A stretch of DNA of 64,000 nt from Virgisporangium ochraceum. Its GTDB lineage: Bacteria; Actinomycetota; Actinomycetes; Mycobacteriales; Micromonosporaceae. Positions 7,845-15,695 of the stretch are shown here, piece by piece. The position numbers and the translations under genes were made by a program. Positions within the stretch are counted from its first letter, which is position 1. Each line of letters begins with the position of its first letter. Location: assembly GCF_016863655.1 (NCBI RefSeq), contig NZ_BOPH01000084.1, forward strand, positions 38,866 through 102,865, in the 5' to 3' direction. The notes below the pieces were generated by a model, which was not told where the DNA came from, did no database searches, and saw only the letters and a program-made list of their open reading frames with translations.

Positions 7845-9461
7845 GTGGCAGACTGCTGGGTCGGTACCACGAACAAGGGACGGAGCTTGTCCACCACGCA
7901 CGGCAACGCGGAACCCGAGCTGCGGTTCCCCTTCAGCGACCGGCGTCTCCTCGCCGTGCTGGTGACCCTGGCCACGGCCCTGTTCACCTTCGCCACCCGG
8001 CTGCGGCTCAACGAGAAGCCGTGGGGCGACGAGCCCCACTACCTCATCATGAGCATCGCCTTGAGCAAGTACCACACGTTCGACCTCACCCAGGCGTACG
8101 AGAACCGGGACTACTGGGACTTCTACCCGGAGAACATCGACAAGCACGTCTTCCGCAACGCCGACGGCGCCATGGTGCCGCTGCACAACTTCGGCGGTCC
8201 GCTGGTGTGGGCGCTGCCGTTCGACTGGTGGGGCCGGGCCGGTGCGGCGGCGGTCATCGTGCTCGCCTCGGTGCTCAACGTCATCAACATGTACTGGTTG
8301 CTGCGCGAACTCGGCATCGTGAAGGCGTACGCGGGGGTCGTCACGGCGCTGTTCATCGTCGGCACCCCGCTCTACATGTACTCCTCGATGCAGTTCATCG
8401 AGCCACTCGGCGCGTTGCTTGTCGTGTTCGCGGTGCGGGTGGTGCTGCACCCGGAGCCGTCGTGGGCCAGGGTCGCCGTCGCGTCGGCGGGGCTCGGCTA
8501 CCTGCCGTGGATCCACGGCAGGTTCATCGTGTTCACCGTGATCCTCGGTGTGCTGCTGGTCGCGCGCGCCGACCACCGGTCGTGGCGCGCCTACCTTCCG
8601 GCCGTCGTGCCGATGGCGGTGCTCGTGCTGGCGCTGGAGCTGTTCAACTTCATCAGCTACGACACGCTGAGCCCGGCGCCGGGCAACTCCGCCTACGGCG
8701 ACGGGCTGTTCCAGATCCCGCCGTACACCGGGCTAGCGGGGCTGTTGTTCGACCGCCAGTACGGGTTGCTGAGCCACTTTCCGCTTCTCGCGGTGGCGGT
8801 GCCGGGAATGGTGCTGGCGTTCCGGCGTCGCGTCCTGCCCAGCCATGTCGTGATCCTGGGAACCGTGGTGGTGTACGTGCTCACCGTGTCGACGTTCAAG
8901 ACGTGGTGGGCCGGCTGGAGCCCACCGGGCCGGCTGCTCGTCGTCCTGACGCCGCTGTTCGCGTACTACGTGGCGGTGGTGCTGCAACGGCTGCACTCAT
9001 GGATCGCCGTCACGGTGGCCGCGCTCGCCGCGCTGGGCGGCTTCCTGGTCTCGGTCACCGGCGACTACTACACGGTGGCCCGCTTCGCCACGAGCGCCGG
9101 CGTCGGAAAGGACCCCGTGCTCGAGGGCCTCACCGAGCGCCTGCATCTGGGCAACCTCACGCACCTGCTGCCCTCGGTGCGCGAGACACCTGACTCCGGC
9201 TTCTACCTCCTCTGGTACGGCGAGTTCCTGATTTTCGTGGCGATCGTGTGGCTCGCCGGCCACTTCCGCCCGGCCGACCGCATCCCCACGCGTCCCGCGT
9301 CGGCGCTGTTCCCCGTCGTGGGCGCGCTCCGCCGGCGGCTGCGTCGTTCGTCTTCCGCGGAAAGCGTTGTGGTGACGGGCGTGAGGGCGCCTCCCGTGCC
9401 CCAGTCCCACGGACAGCACGGCGGCCGCCGCTCCACTCCCCCACCCCCCGACACCCCCTGA
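7845..9461 (+). CDS. polytopic membrane protein, GT-C glycosyltransferase-like
   Basis: Membrane protein of 538 residues with about ten to twelve predicted helices. An N-terminal helix (LLAVLVTLATALF) is followed by an exposed loop carrying GDEPHYLIM, which resembles the acidic first-loop motif of GT-C (PMT/ArnT-type) glycosyltransferases that use polyprenyl-phosphate sugars. The C-terminal tail of about 70 residues is basic, then proline-rich and cytoplasmic. The GTG at 7845 is used; a TTG at 7887 with GGGACGGAG before it is an alternative and would remove 14 residues. It faces the PadR gene across the palindromic operator. Donor and acceptor are unknown, and other roles are possible. Confidence 0.65.
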   Translation: MADCWVGTTNKGRSLSTTHGNAEPELRFPFSDRRLLAVLVTLATALFTFATRLRLNEKPWGDEPHYLIMSIALSKYHTFDLTQAYENRDYWDFYPENIDKHVFRNADGAMVPLHNFGGPLVWALPFDWWGRAGAAAVIVLASVLNVINMYWLLRELGIVKAYAGVVTALFIVGTPLYMYSSMQFIEPLGALLVVFAVRVVLHPEPSWARVAVASAGLGYLPWIHGRFIVFTVILGVLLVARADHRSWRAYLPAVVPMAVLVLALELFNFISYDTLSPAPGNSAYGDGLFQIPPYTGLAGLLFDRQYGLLSHFPLLAVAVPGMVLAFRRRVLPSHVVILGTVVVYVLTVSTFKTWWAGWSPPGRLLVVLTPLFAYYVAVVLQRLHSWIAVTVAALAALGGFLVSVTGDYYTVARFATSAGVGKDPVLEGLTERLHLGNLTHLLPSVRETPDSGFYLLWYGEFLIFVAIVWLAGHFRPADRIPTRPASALFPVVGALRRRLRRSSSAESVVVTGVRAPPVPQSHGQHGGRRSTPPPPDTP

Positions 9462-9478
9462 CCCCCTGACCGCCATGG

Positions 9479-9530
9479 GCGATCTTGGACACTTCTACAT
9501 CGATTTCGATGCATAAGTGTCCAAGATCGC
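9479..9530. terminator. long perfect inverted repeat between convergent genes
   Basis: A 16-base arm GCGATCTTGGACACTT (9479-9494) is repeated exactly in inverted form at 9515-9530. The loop contains a smaller hairpin (ATCGA-tt-TCGAT, 9499-9510). It fills the gap between the 7845 gene and hsaB, which converge, so a bidirectional terminator is likely. There is no T-tract. The first eight bases after the leading G recur at 63971. Confidence 0.75.
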
Positions 9531-9552
9531 GAGGAGCGGGGCGGGGCCCTGG

Positions 9553-10122
9553 TCAGATCCAGTCGGTGTGGCGGGGCCACGCGAGCAGCGTGTCTGCGAC
9601 CTCGGGCGGATCGTGGGGCGACAGGGCCGCGGTCGCGGTGTAGCGGCCCTTGTAGAACAGCAGGGGGCGCGCGTCACGCACCGGGCCGAGGTCGGTCACC
9701 AGCCCGATGACCACGCGGTGGTCGCCCGCGTCGTGCACCGCCTCGACCCGGCAGGCTGCCCACGCCAGCACCCCGTCGAGCACCGGCGCACCGGATGGGC
9801 ACGGCGTCCACCCGACCCCGGCGAACTTGTCGCCGCCCCGCGTGCCGAACGTACGCGACAGGTCACGCTGGTCCTCGGCCAGCACGTTGACGCAGAAGTG
9901 GCCGGCCCGCTCGATGCTGTGCCCCGTCGCCGAGGCGTTGCCGGGGCAGAACAGCACCAGCGGCGGGTCGAGCGACAGCGCCGCGAACGCCTGGCAGGCG
10001 AAGCCCACGGGCAGGGCTGTATCGCCGGTGGTGTCCACTGTGGTCACCACGGTGACGCCGGTGCAGAAGTGACCGAACAGGCGGCGGAACCGCAGGGGGT
10101 CGACCACGCTGTGCTTCAGCAT
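9553..10122 (-). CDS. hsaB: HsaB flavin reductase
   Basis: Flavin reductase of 189 residues (M. tuberculosis HsaB has 187) that supplies reduced flavin to the monooxygenase HsaA for hydroxylation of 3-HSA. It shows the short flavin-reductase fold: RRLFGHFCTGVTVVTT at the N-terminus, LPVGFACQAFAALSLDPPLVLFC in the FMN-binding region, and RAGHFCVNVLAEDQ. It is the last gene of the minus-strand run hsaA-hsaD-hsaC-hsaB, starting one base beyond the hsaC stop. The large inverted repeat at 9479-9530 follows it. Confidence 0.93.
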   Translation of the reverse strand: MLKHSVVDPLRFRRLFGHFCTGVTVVTTVDTTGDTALPVGFACQAFAALSLDPPLVLFCPGNASATGHSIERAGHFCVNVLAEDQRDLSRTFGTRGGDKFAGVGWTPCPSGAPVLDGVLAWAACRVEAVHDAGDHRVVIGLVTDLGPVRDARPLLFYKGRYTATAALSPHDPPEVADTLLAWPRHTDWI

Positions 10123-10123
10123 C

Positions 10124-11023
10124 TCAGTGCGCGGGGCCGCGCAGGAACTTGTGTCCCCACACCGTGTGTGCGGTGGTCTCGCGTGACACCCAGGTCGCGG
10201 AGTCGACCAGCAGTCCGCCGGTGCCGTATTCGATGTCGAACCCGCTCGGCGTGCGCAGGTAGAACGAGATCATGTTGTCGTTGGCGTGCCGACCGAGCGT
10301 CGACACGAGCGGCGCCTTGTTCCGCTGGCACCGGTCGAGCGCCCGCCCGACGTCGTCGATGTCGTCGACCTCGAGCATCACGTGCACGATGCCGGTCGGT
10401 GCCGGGATCGGCGCGAACGCGACGCTGTGGTGCCGCACGCCGGGTCCCATGAACCGCATCCACAGTGGACCGTCCTCGGCCGGCCGGCCGAACAGCTCGG
10501 GCGGCAGGCGCATCGTGTCGCGCAGTTGGAATCCGAGCAGCCCGCCGTAGAAGGCCAGCCCGGCCGCGTCGTCATCGGCCGACAGCACCACGTGGCCGAG
10601 GCCGCCGTCGCCGGTGACGAACCGGTTGCCGTAGTGGCTCACCGCCGGCCGGTCGTCGAGCGCGGCGCCGGTGAACAGCTCCAGCGTGTTGCCGAACGGG
10701 TCGTCGACGCGGATCAGTTCGGCCACCCGGCGCTCGGCGAGCTCCTCCGCGCTGGCCTGCTTCGTGGCGACGCCCGCGTCCTCCAACGTCTTCCCGATCC
10801 GGGCGAGCGACGCCGAGTCGGACACCTCGTACCCGCAGACGAGCAGGCAGTCCCGCTCCCCCGGGACGATCACGAGCCGGGCGGGGAAGTCGTCCATGCG
10901 CAGGTACAGCGCGTCGGGATCGGGCCCGCGTCCCAGCACCATGCCGAGCACCTTGACGGCGAACGAGCGCCACGCTTCGAGGTCCGTCGCCTCGACACGC
11001 AGGTACCCCAACGAACGGATCAT
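10124..11023 (-). CDS. hsaC: HsaC extradiol dioxygenase (3,4-DHSA dioxygenase)
   Basis: Type I extradiol dioxygenase of 299 residues that opens the aromatic ring of the catechol 3,4-DHSA between C4 and C5. Two vicinal-oxygen-chelate domains are visible. The iron ligands are His144 (GLGHVVL), His214 (GIVHVML) and Glu265 (FDIEYG), in register with His145, His215 and Glu266 of M. tuberculosis HsaC. The start MIRSLGYLRVEATDL matches the family, and its ATG overlaps the hsaD stop (ATGA at 11023-11020). Longer readings of this frame upstream run through hsaD and are not real. Confidence 0.95.
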   Translation of the reverse strand: MIRSLGYLRVEATDLEAWRSFAVKVLGMVLGRGPDPDALYLRMDDFPARLVIVPGERDCLLVCGYEVSDSASLARIGKTLEDAGVATKQASAEELAERRVAELIRVDDPFGNTLELFTGAALDDRPAVSHYGNRFVTGDGGLGHVVLSADDDAAGLAFYGGLLGFQLRDTMRLPPELFGRPAEDGPLWMRFMGPGVRHHSVAFAPIPAPTGIVHVMLEVDDIDDVGRALDRCQRNKAPLVSTLGRHANDNMISFYLRTPSGFDIEYGTGGLLVDSATWVSRETTAHTVWGHKFLRGPAH

Positions 11024-11886
11024 CCCCGGTCCCCTCCCAAGAAGCTGATCGCCAGACGGTTGAAATCGTCGAACTTCTCGAGCTGCGCCCAGTGCCCGCA
11101 GCCGCCGAACACGTGCAGCCGGGCCTTGCGGATGAGCTTGAGCGCGACGAGCGCGCCGTCGAGCGGGTTGACCCGGTCCTCGCGGCCCCAGATCAGCAGC
11201 ACCTCGTTGCGCAGCCGGTGCGCCTCGCGCCACAGCATCCCGTCTTCGAACGTCTTCGGGTCCCTGAACGTGGCGCCCATCGCCGCCATCGCCTTGAGCG
11301 CGGCGGGGTCGCTGGCGTAGGCGTAGCGCTCCTCGATCAGTTCCTCGGTGATGAGCCTCTGGTCGAAGACGAGGGTCTTCAGGAACGCGGCGAGCTTCTC
11401 GCGGCTCGGGCCGGGCGGCGCGCCGAACTCCATGAGGCGCCTGGTGCCCTCGGTCGGGTCGGCCGCGAACACGTTGAGGCTGAGGCCGCCCGGCCCCATC
11501 AGCACCAGGCGGCCGGCGCGGTCGGGATGGCGCAACGCGAGCCGCACCGCCGTTCCCCCGCCGAGCGAGTTCCCGATCAGGTCCGCCTTCTCGATGCCGA
11601 GCGAGTCGAGCACCGCGACCACCGCGTCGGCCGCGAACGTGAAGTAGTGGCTCGTGACCGGGCCGACGGCCGACCGGCCGTACCCCGGCTGGTCGATCGC
11701 GAGGGTGCGGAACCGCTCGGCGAACACGGGCACGTTGCGGCCGAAGTTGCTCCACGCAGACGCGCCCGGCCCGCCGCCGTGCAGCAGCACCAGGGGCGGG
11801 TCGCCGGAGTCGCCCGCCTCGTGGAAGTGCACCTGCCCCTCGCCGTACGGCACGGTGCGGCTGGTCGCTTCGAACACGGTCGTCAT
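11020..11886 (-). CDS. hsaD: HsaD meta-cleavage product hydrolase
   Basis: Alpha/beta hydrolase of 288 residues that cleaves the C-C bond in the ring-opened product 4,9-DSHA, giving HHD and DOHNAA. The nucleophile is Ser107 in IGNSLGGG. The HGGGPGASAWSNF oxyanion segment and the conserved His in CGHWAQLE are present, as is the acid in WGREDRVNP. Length and motifs match M. tuberculosis HsaD (291 residues). It lies between hsaA (10-base gap) and hsaC (ATGA overlap) in a tightly coupled operon controlled from the kshA/hsaA intergenic region. Confidence 0.95.
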   Translation of the reverse strand: MTTVFEATSRTVPYGEGQVHFHEAGDSGDPPLVLLHGGGPGASAWSNFGRNVPVFAERFRTLAIDQPGYGRSAVGPVTSHYFTFAADAVVAVLDSLGIEKADLIGNSLGGGTAVRLALRHPDRAGRLVLMGPGGLSLNVFAADPTEGTRRLMEFGAPPGPSREKLAAFLKTLVFDQRLITEELIEERYAYASDPAALKAMAAMGATFRDPKTFEDGMLWREAHRLRNEVLLIWGREDRVNPLDGALVALKLIRKARLHVFGGCGHWAQLEKFDDFNRLAISFLGGDRG

Positions 11887-11896
11887 GCGAATCTCC

Positions 11897-13069
11897 TCAC
11901 ACCATCGCGTCGGCGACCGACAGCCCGAACTCGCCGCGGCCGAACATCACCAGCGCCCGCTCGGCGTCGTTGATCGCGTGCACGCGGCCCGCGTGCGCGT
12001 CGCGCCAGAACCGCTGGATCGGCGTGCCGACCGCGAGCGCGCGTCCGCCGGAGTTCTCGAACAGCCGGTCGACGGCGTCGATCGCCTGCGCGGTGCCGTG
12101 CACCTGGTCGCGCCGGATGCGCAGCCGCAGCCGCATCGGGATCTTCTCGCCGGCGGTGACGTGCCCCATCAGCTCGCGCATGTTGCCCTCCAGCGCGCGC
12201 CACGCCGCGTCGAGCTCGATCGCGGCCTCGGCGACCTTCACCTGCGAGAACGGGTCCTCCACCGCCTTCGTTCCGGCGTAGGCGGCGCGCACACGCTTGC
12301 GCTGGTAGTCGACGTGCGCCTCGTACGCGCCCTCGGCCATGCCGATGATCGGGGTGGTGATCGCGTAGGAGAAGATCGAGCCGTACGGGATCCGGTACAG
12401 CGGACCGGTGTTCAGCTCCTGCCCCGGGCACACGCACTTCGCCGTGTCGGAGAAGCTGAGCGACCGGTACGCGGGCACGAACGCGTCCTCGATCACGATG
12501 TCGTTGCTGCCGGTTCCCCGGAGCCCGATCGTGTTCCAGACGTCCTCGATCACGTAGTCGCCGATCGGCACCAGGAACGTGCGGAAGTCGGGCGGCTGGC
12601 CGTCGTCGCCCATGACGATGCCGCCGAGCAGCACCCAGGTGGCGTGGTCGCAGCCGGACGAGAAGCTCCACCGTCCACTGAGGCGGTAGCCGCCCTCGAC
12701 GGCGCGCACCTTGCCGGTCGGCGCGTACGACGAGGACATGCGCGTCTCCCCGTCGGCGCCCCACACGTCCTGCTGCGCGTGGTCGGGGAACAGCCCGAGC
12801 TGCCACGGGTGCACGCCGACCACCGACGCCACCCAGCCGGTGGAGCCGCAGGCGCCCGCGATGAGGCGCACGGCCGTGTAGAAGTACATGGGATCGGCCT
12901 CGAACCCGCCGTACCTGGCGGGCTGCAGCAGCCGGAAGAACCCCGTCTCCGCCAACGACTTCACGGTCTCCGCCGACAGGGCCCGCCGGTCCTCGGTCTC
13001 CTGCGCGCGCTCGCGGAGCACAGGAAGCAGCTCACGAACCCCTGCGATCACCGCATCTGGTGAGTTCAT
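11897..13069 (-). CDS. hsaA: HsaA flavin-dependent 3-HSA hydroxylase
   Basis: Oxygenase component of 390 residues that hydroxylates 3-HSA to the catechol 3,4-DHSA using FMNH2 from HsaB. It has the acyl-CoA-dehydrogenase-like fold of group D flavin monooxygenases: RLLQPARYGGFEADP, the ACGSTGWV block and the WSFSSGCDHATW segment are typical. The ATG at 13069 is chosen because AAGGA lies seven bases upstream; a GTG 15 bases earlier lacks this. It is the first gene of hsaADCB and is divergent from kshA, with a perfect KstR operator between them. Confidence 0.94.
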   Translation of the reverse strand: MNSPDAVIAGVRELLPVLRERAQETEDRRALSAETVKSLAETGFFRLLQPARYGGFEADPMYFYTAVRLIAGACGSTGWVASVVGVHPWQLGLFPDHAQQDVWGADGETRMSSSYAPTGKVRAVEGGYRLSGRWSFSSGCDHATWVLLGGIVMGDDGQPPDFRTFLVPIGDYVIEDVWNTIGLRGTGSNDIVIEDAFVPAYRSLSFSDTAKCVCPGQELNTGPLYRIPYGSIFSYAITTPIIGMAEGAYEAHVDYQRKRVRAAYAGTKAVEDPFSQVKVAEAAIELDAAWRALEGNMRELMGHVTAGEKIPMRLRLRIRRDQVHGTAQAIDAVDRLFENSGGRALAVGTPIQRFWRDAHAGRVHAINDAERALVMFGRGEFGLSVADAMV

Positions 13070-13102
13070 CGGATGTCCTTCCACGACGCCTGCGTCGACG
13101 CC

Positions 13103-13121
13103 TATAGTAGAACACGTTCTA
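13103..13121. promoter_or_regulatory. KstR operator overlapping symmetric -10 elements (hsaA/kshA)
   Basis: The 14-mer tagAACacGTTctA at 13108-13121 is a full match to the KstR consensus. Immediately left, TATAGT (13103-13108) is a good plus-strand -10 for kshA, and the same bases read on the minus strand as TACTAT (13109-13104) for hsaA. The two -10 elements thus share five positions, and both touch the operator. KstR occupation should shut both operons at once. Confidence 0.85.
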
Positions 13122-13140
13122 GTTGAGCGGGAGGGGTCTC

Positions 13141-14286
13141 ATGAGCGACCGGGACACCGTGCGGACGATCGACCAGGGTGCGCCACCGACGCGGTACGCC
13201 CGCGGCTGGCACTGCCTCGGCCTCGCCGACACCTACCGCACCGGGGGGCCGCACGCGGTCGAGGCGTTCGGCACCAAGCTGGTCGTCTTCGCCGACTCGA
13301 AGGGCGACCTGCACGTGCTCGACGCGTTCTGCCGCCACATGGGCGGCGACCTGAGCATGGGCACCGTCAAGGGCGACCAGGTCGCCTGCCCGTTCCACGA
13401 CTGGCGCTGGGGCGGCGACGGGCGCTGCGCGCAGGTGCCGTACGCGCACCGCGTCCCGCCACGGGCCCGCACGCGGTCATGGCGCACGCTGGAGGAGAAC
13501 CGGCAGCTGTTCGTCTGGAACGACCCGCAGGGCGCGCCGCCGCCGGCCGACGTCGTCATCCCGCGCATCGACGGCGCGTTCTCCGGCGAGTGGAGCGACT
13601 GGACCTGGGACTCGGTGCGCATCGAGGGCGCCAACTGCCGCGAGGTCGTCGACAACGTCGTCGACATGGCGCACTTCTTCTACATCCACTTCGCGTTCCC
13701 GACCCGGTTCAAGAACGTGCTCGAAGGGCACATCGCGTCGCAGTACCTGGAGACCCGCGCGCGTCCCGACATGGTCGGCGCGTCGGCCTACACCGCGAGC
13801 ACCGACATCACGCTACGCTCCGACGCGTCGTACTTCGGGCCGTCATACATGATCGACTATTTGTGGCACGACTACCACGGCATGACCGTCGAGTCCGTCC
13901 TCATCAACTGCCACTACCCGGTGACACCGACGTCGTTCGTGCTGCAGTGGGGCATCATCGTCAAGACGCTGCCCGGCCTCGACGCCGAGACGGCCGACAA
14001 GGTAGCGCGCAAGATGGCCAAGGGCATCGGCGTCGGCTTCCTGCAGGACGTGGAGATCTGGAAGCACAAGAGCCGCATCGACAACCCGCTCCTGTGCGCC
14101 GAGGACGGCCCCGTGTACCAGCTCCGCCGCTGGTACGACCAGTTCTACGTCGACGTCGACGACATCACCGAGGACATGGTGGCCCGCTACGAGTTCGAGG
14201 TCGACACCAGCCGCGCCATCGAGGCGTGGGAGGTCGAGGTCGCCGAGAACCTCGCCCGCAAGCGGGCCGCGGCAGAACAGTCATGA
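13141..14286 (+). CDS. kshA: KshA, oxygenase of 3-ketosteroid 9-alpha-hydroxylase
   Basis: Rieske non-haem iron oxygenase of 381 residues that hydroxylates AD/ADD-type steroids at C9, causing ring B opening. Rieske ligands are Cys64, His66, Cys83 and His86 (CRH ... CPFH). The mononuclear iron site uses His178 and His183 (DMAHFFYIHF), with Asp303 in LQDVEIW as the likely third ligand. The ATG is preceded by GGGAGGGG; an upstream TTG overlaps the operator and is rejected. It is first in kshA-small gene-kshB, so oxygenase and reductase are made together. Confidence 0.95.
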   Translation: MSDRDTVRTIDQGAPPTRYARGWHCLGLADTYRTGGPHAVEAFGTKLVVFADSKGDLHVLDAFCRHMGGDLSMGTVKGDQVACPFHDWRWGGDGRCAQVPYAHRVPPRARTRSWRTLEENRQLFVWNDPQGAPPPADVVIPRIDGAFSGEWSDWTWDSVRIEGANCREVVDNVVDMAHFFYIHFAFPTRFKNVLEGHIASQYLETRARPDMVGASAYTASTDITLRSDASYFGPSYMIDYLWHDYHGMTVESVLINCHYPVTPTSFVLQWGIIVKTLPGLDAETADKVARKMAKGIGVGFLQDVEIWKHKSRIDNPLLCAEDGPVYQLRRWYDQFYVDVDDITEDMVARYEFEVDTSRAIEAWEVEVAENLARKRAAAEQS

Positions 14287-14296
14287 AGAGGCAGTC

Positions 14297-14584
14297 ATGA
14301 GCAGACCGGAGACGCTCGCCGACCAGCGGCTGTATCTGGAGGACGGGCTGCGGCAGCTGGCCTGCCACGGCTGCGGGGCGCTGGTGCGGGTGAAGAAGAC
14401 CAGCCCGCAGCACACCAGCATCCAGTGGAGCACGCGGGCGGTGCGCGAGTGCGCGGAGTTCGCCACCCGCGTCGCCCTCGGCGAGACCACGGCGCTGGTC
14501 GACGGCTGCACGACCCTGCGCGAGACCATCGAGCGGGCGGTGCGCGAAGGACGCCTGGAGGCGAAGGCCGCGAGCAGCGCATGA
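14297..14584 (+). CDS. small conserved Cys protein between kshA and kshB
   Basis: Protein of 95 residues that I do not recognise. Its first third holds a single CxxC knuckle (LACHGCGALVRVKKTS), then a helical C-terminal half rich in Arg, Glu and Ala. One CxxC pair is half a zinc ribbon or a possible redox/Fe-S contact, so it might form a metal-bridged dimer. It begins 11 bases after kshA with a GGCAG-type weak RBS, and originally its stop probably overlapped the kshB start. This position suggests a role with the KSH electron-transfer chain, but that is inference only. Confidence 0.7.
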   Translation: MSRPETLADQRLYLEDGLRQLACHGCGALVRVKKTSPQHTSIQWSTRAVRECAEFATRVALGETTALVDGCTTLRETIERAVREGRLEAKAASSA

Positions 14585-14661
14585 GCGAGCCTCGCGAGCG
14601 AATCATCAACTCAGGGCGTTGCGAATGGCTCGCGGAGCGAAGCGGAGCGATCGCATGAGCG
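14578..14661. repeat. short palindromic insertion flanked by a 10-base direct repeat
   Basis: CGCATGAGCG occurs at 14578-14587 and again at 14652-14661. The 64 bases between have imperfect inverted ends (CGCGAGCGAATC at 14593-14604 and its near complement before 14635). If one repeat and the insert were removed, the small gene's TGA and the kshB ATG would form a normal ATGA overlap. It looks like a REP/MITE-like element with a target duplication. Confidence 0.6.
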
Positions 14662-15695
14662 CCCGCCAGCCGTACCACAGCGTGCCGGTCAAGGACGTCG
14701 TCGTGGAGACCGCCGACGCCGTGTCGCTGGTGCTGGCCGTGCCGCCGGAGCTGGAGGGCGCGTTCGCCTACCGGCCCGGGCAGTTCCTCACGGTCCGGGT
14801 GCCGCACGCCGACGGCGGCTCGGTGGCCCGGTGCTACTCGCTGTCGAGCACGCCCGGCATCGACGAGCACCTGAAGATCACCGTGAAGCGGGTCGTCGAC
14901 GGGCACGCGTCGAACTGGATCTGCGACACCCTCACCCCCGGCGCCGTCCTCGACGTGCTGCCGCCCGCTGGCCTGTTCACTCCCTCCACAGTGGACGGTG
15001 ACCTGCTCCTGCTCGCCGGCGGCAGCGGCATCACGCCCGTCATGTCGATCCTCAAGGCGGCCCTCGCGGGCGGCACCGGTCACCTCGCGCTCGTGTACGC
15101 CAACCGCGACGCCGGGTCGGTGATCTTCCGGGACGAGCTGCAGCGCCTCGAGACCCGCCACCCCGACCGGCTGCGGGTGGTGCACTGGTTCGACGCGGCG
15201 CAGGGCCCGCCCACGGCCGCCGGCCTGGGTCCCGTGCTGCGCCTGTACGCCGACCGCGACGTGTACATCTGCGGCCCGGAGGCGTTCCTGACCGTGGCCC
15301 GCGCGGCGCTGTCCGACCTGTCCGTACCCGGCCGGAGGATCCACGTGGAGCGCTTCTCGTCGTTGCTGGAGAACCCGTTCGAGCCGGTGGCCCCCGTGGA
15401 GGCCGCCGGGGGTACGGACCACACCGCCGAGGTCACCATCGACGGGCAGACCCACACGCTGCCGTGGCCGGCGAAGAAGCGGCTGCTCGACGTCATCATC
15501 GACGCCGGCCTCAACCCGCCGTACTCGTGCCGGCAGGGCATCTGCGGCGCGTGCGCGTGCCGCATCCTCGACGGCGAGGTCGAGCTGGTGAACAACGAGG
15601 TGCTCGAGGAGGAGGACTTCGCCGACGGCTACACGCTGGCGTGCCAGGCGCTCCCGGTCACCGGCACCGTGACCGTCACCTACTCTCCCGAGTGA
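14655..15695 (+). CDS. kshB: KshB, reductase of 3-ketosteroid 9-alpha-hydroxylase
   Basis: Ferredoxin-NAD(P)H reductase with a C-terminal plant-type [2Fe-2S] domain, 346 residues. The FAD-binding RCYSLSSTP is near residue 60, the nucleotide-binding GGSGITPVMSIL follows, and a ferredoxin domain from about residue 255 has CRQGICGACAC and a final Cys in LACQ. It passes electrons from NADH to the KshA Rieske centre. The ATG used here is the first that starts the family's N-terminus, and its weak GGAG signal comes from the inserted palindromic element. The 3' end overlaps hsaF by 20 bases, tail to tail. Confidence 0.94.
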   Translation: MSARQPYHSVPVKDVVVETADAVSLVLAVPPELEGAFAYRPGQFLTVRVPHADGGSVARCYSLSSTPGIDEHLKITVKRVVDGHASNWICDTLTPGAVLDVLPPAGLFTPSTVDGDLLLLAGGSGITPVMSILKAALAGGTGHLALVYANRDAGSVIFRDELQRLETRHPDRLRVVHWFDAAQGPPTAAGLGPVLRLYADRDVYICGPEAFLTVARAALSDLSVPGRRIHVERFSSLLENPFEPVAPVEAAGGTDHTAEVTIDGQTHTLPWPAKKRLLDVIIDAGLNPPYSCRQGICGACACRILDGEVELVNNEVLEEEDFADGYTLACQALPVTGTVTVTYSPE

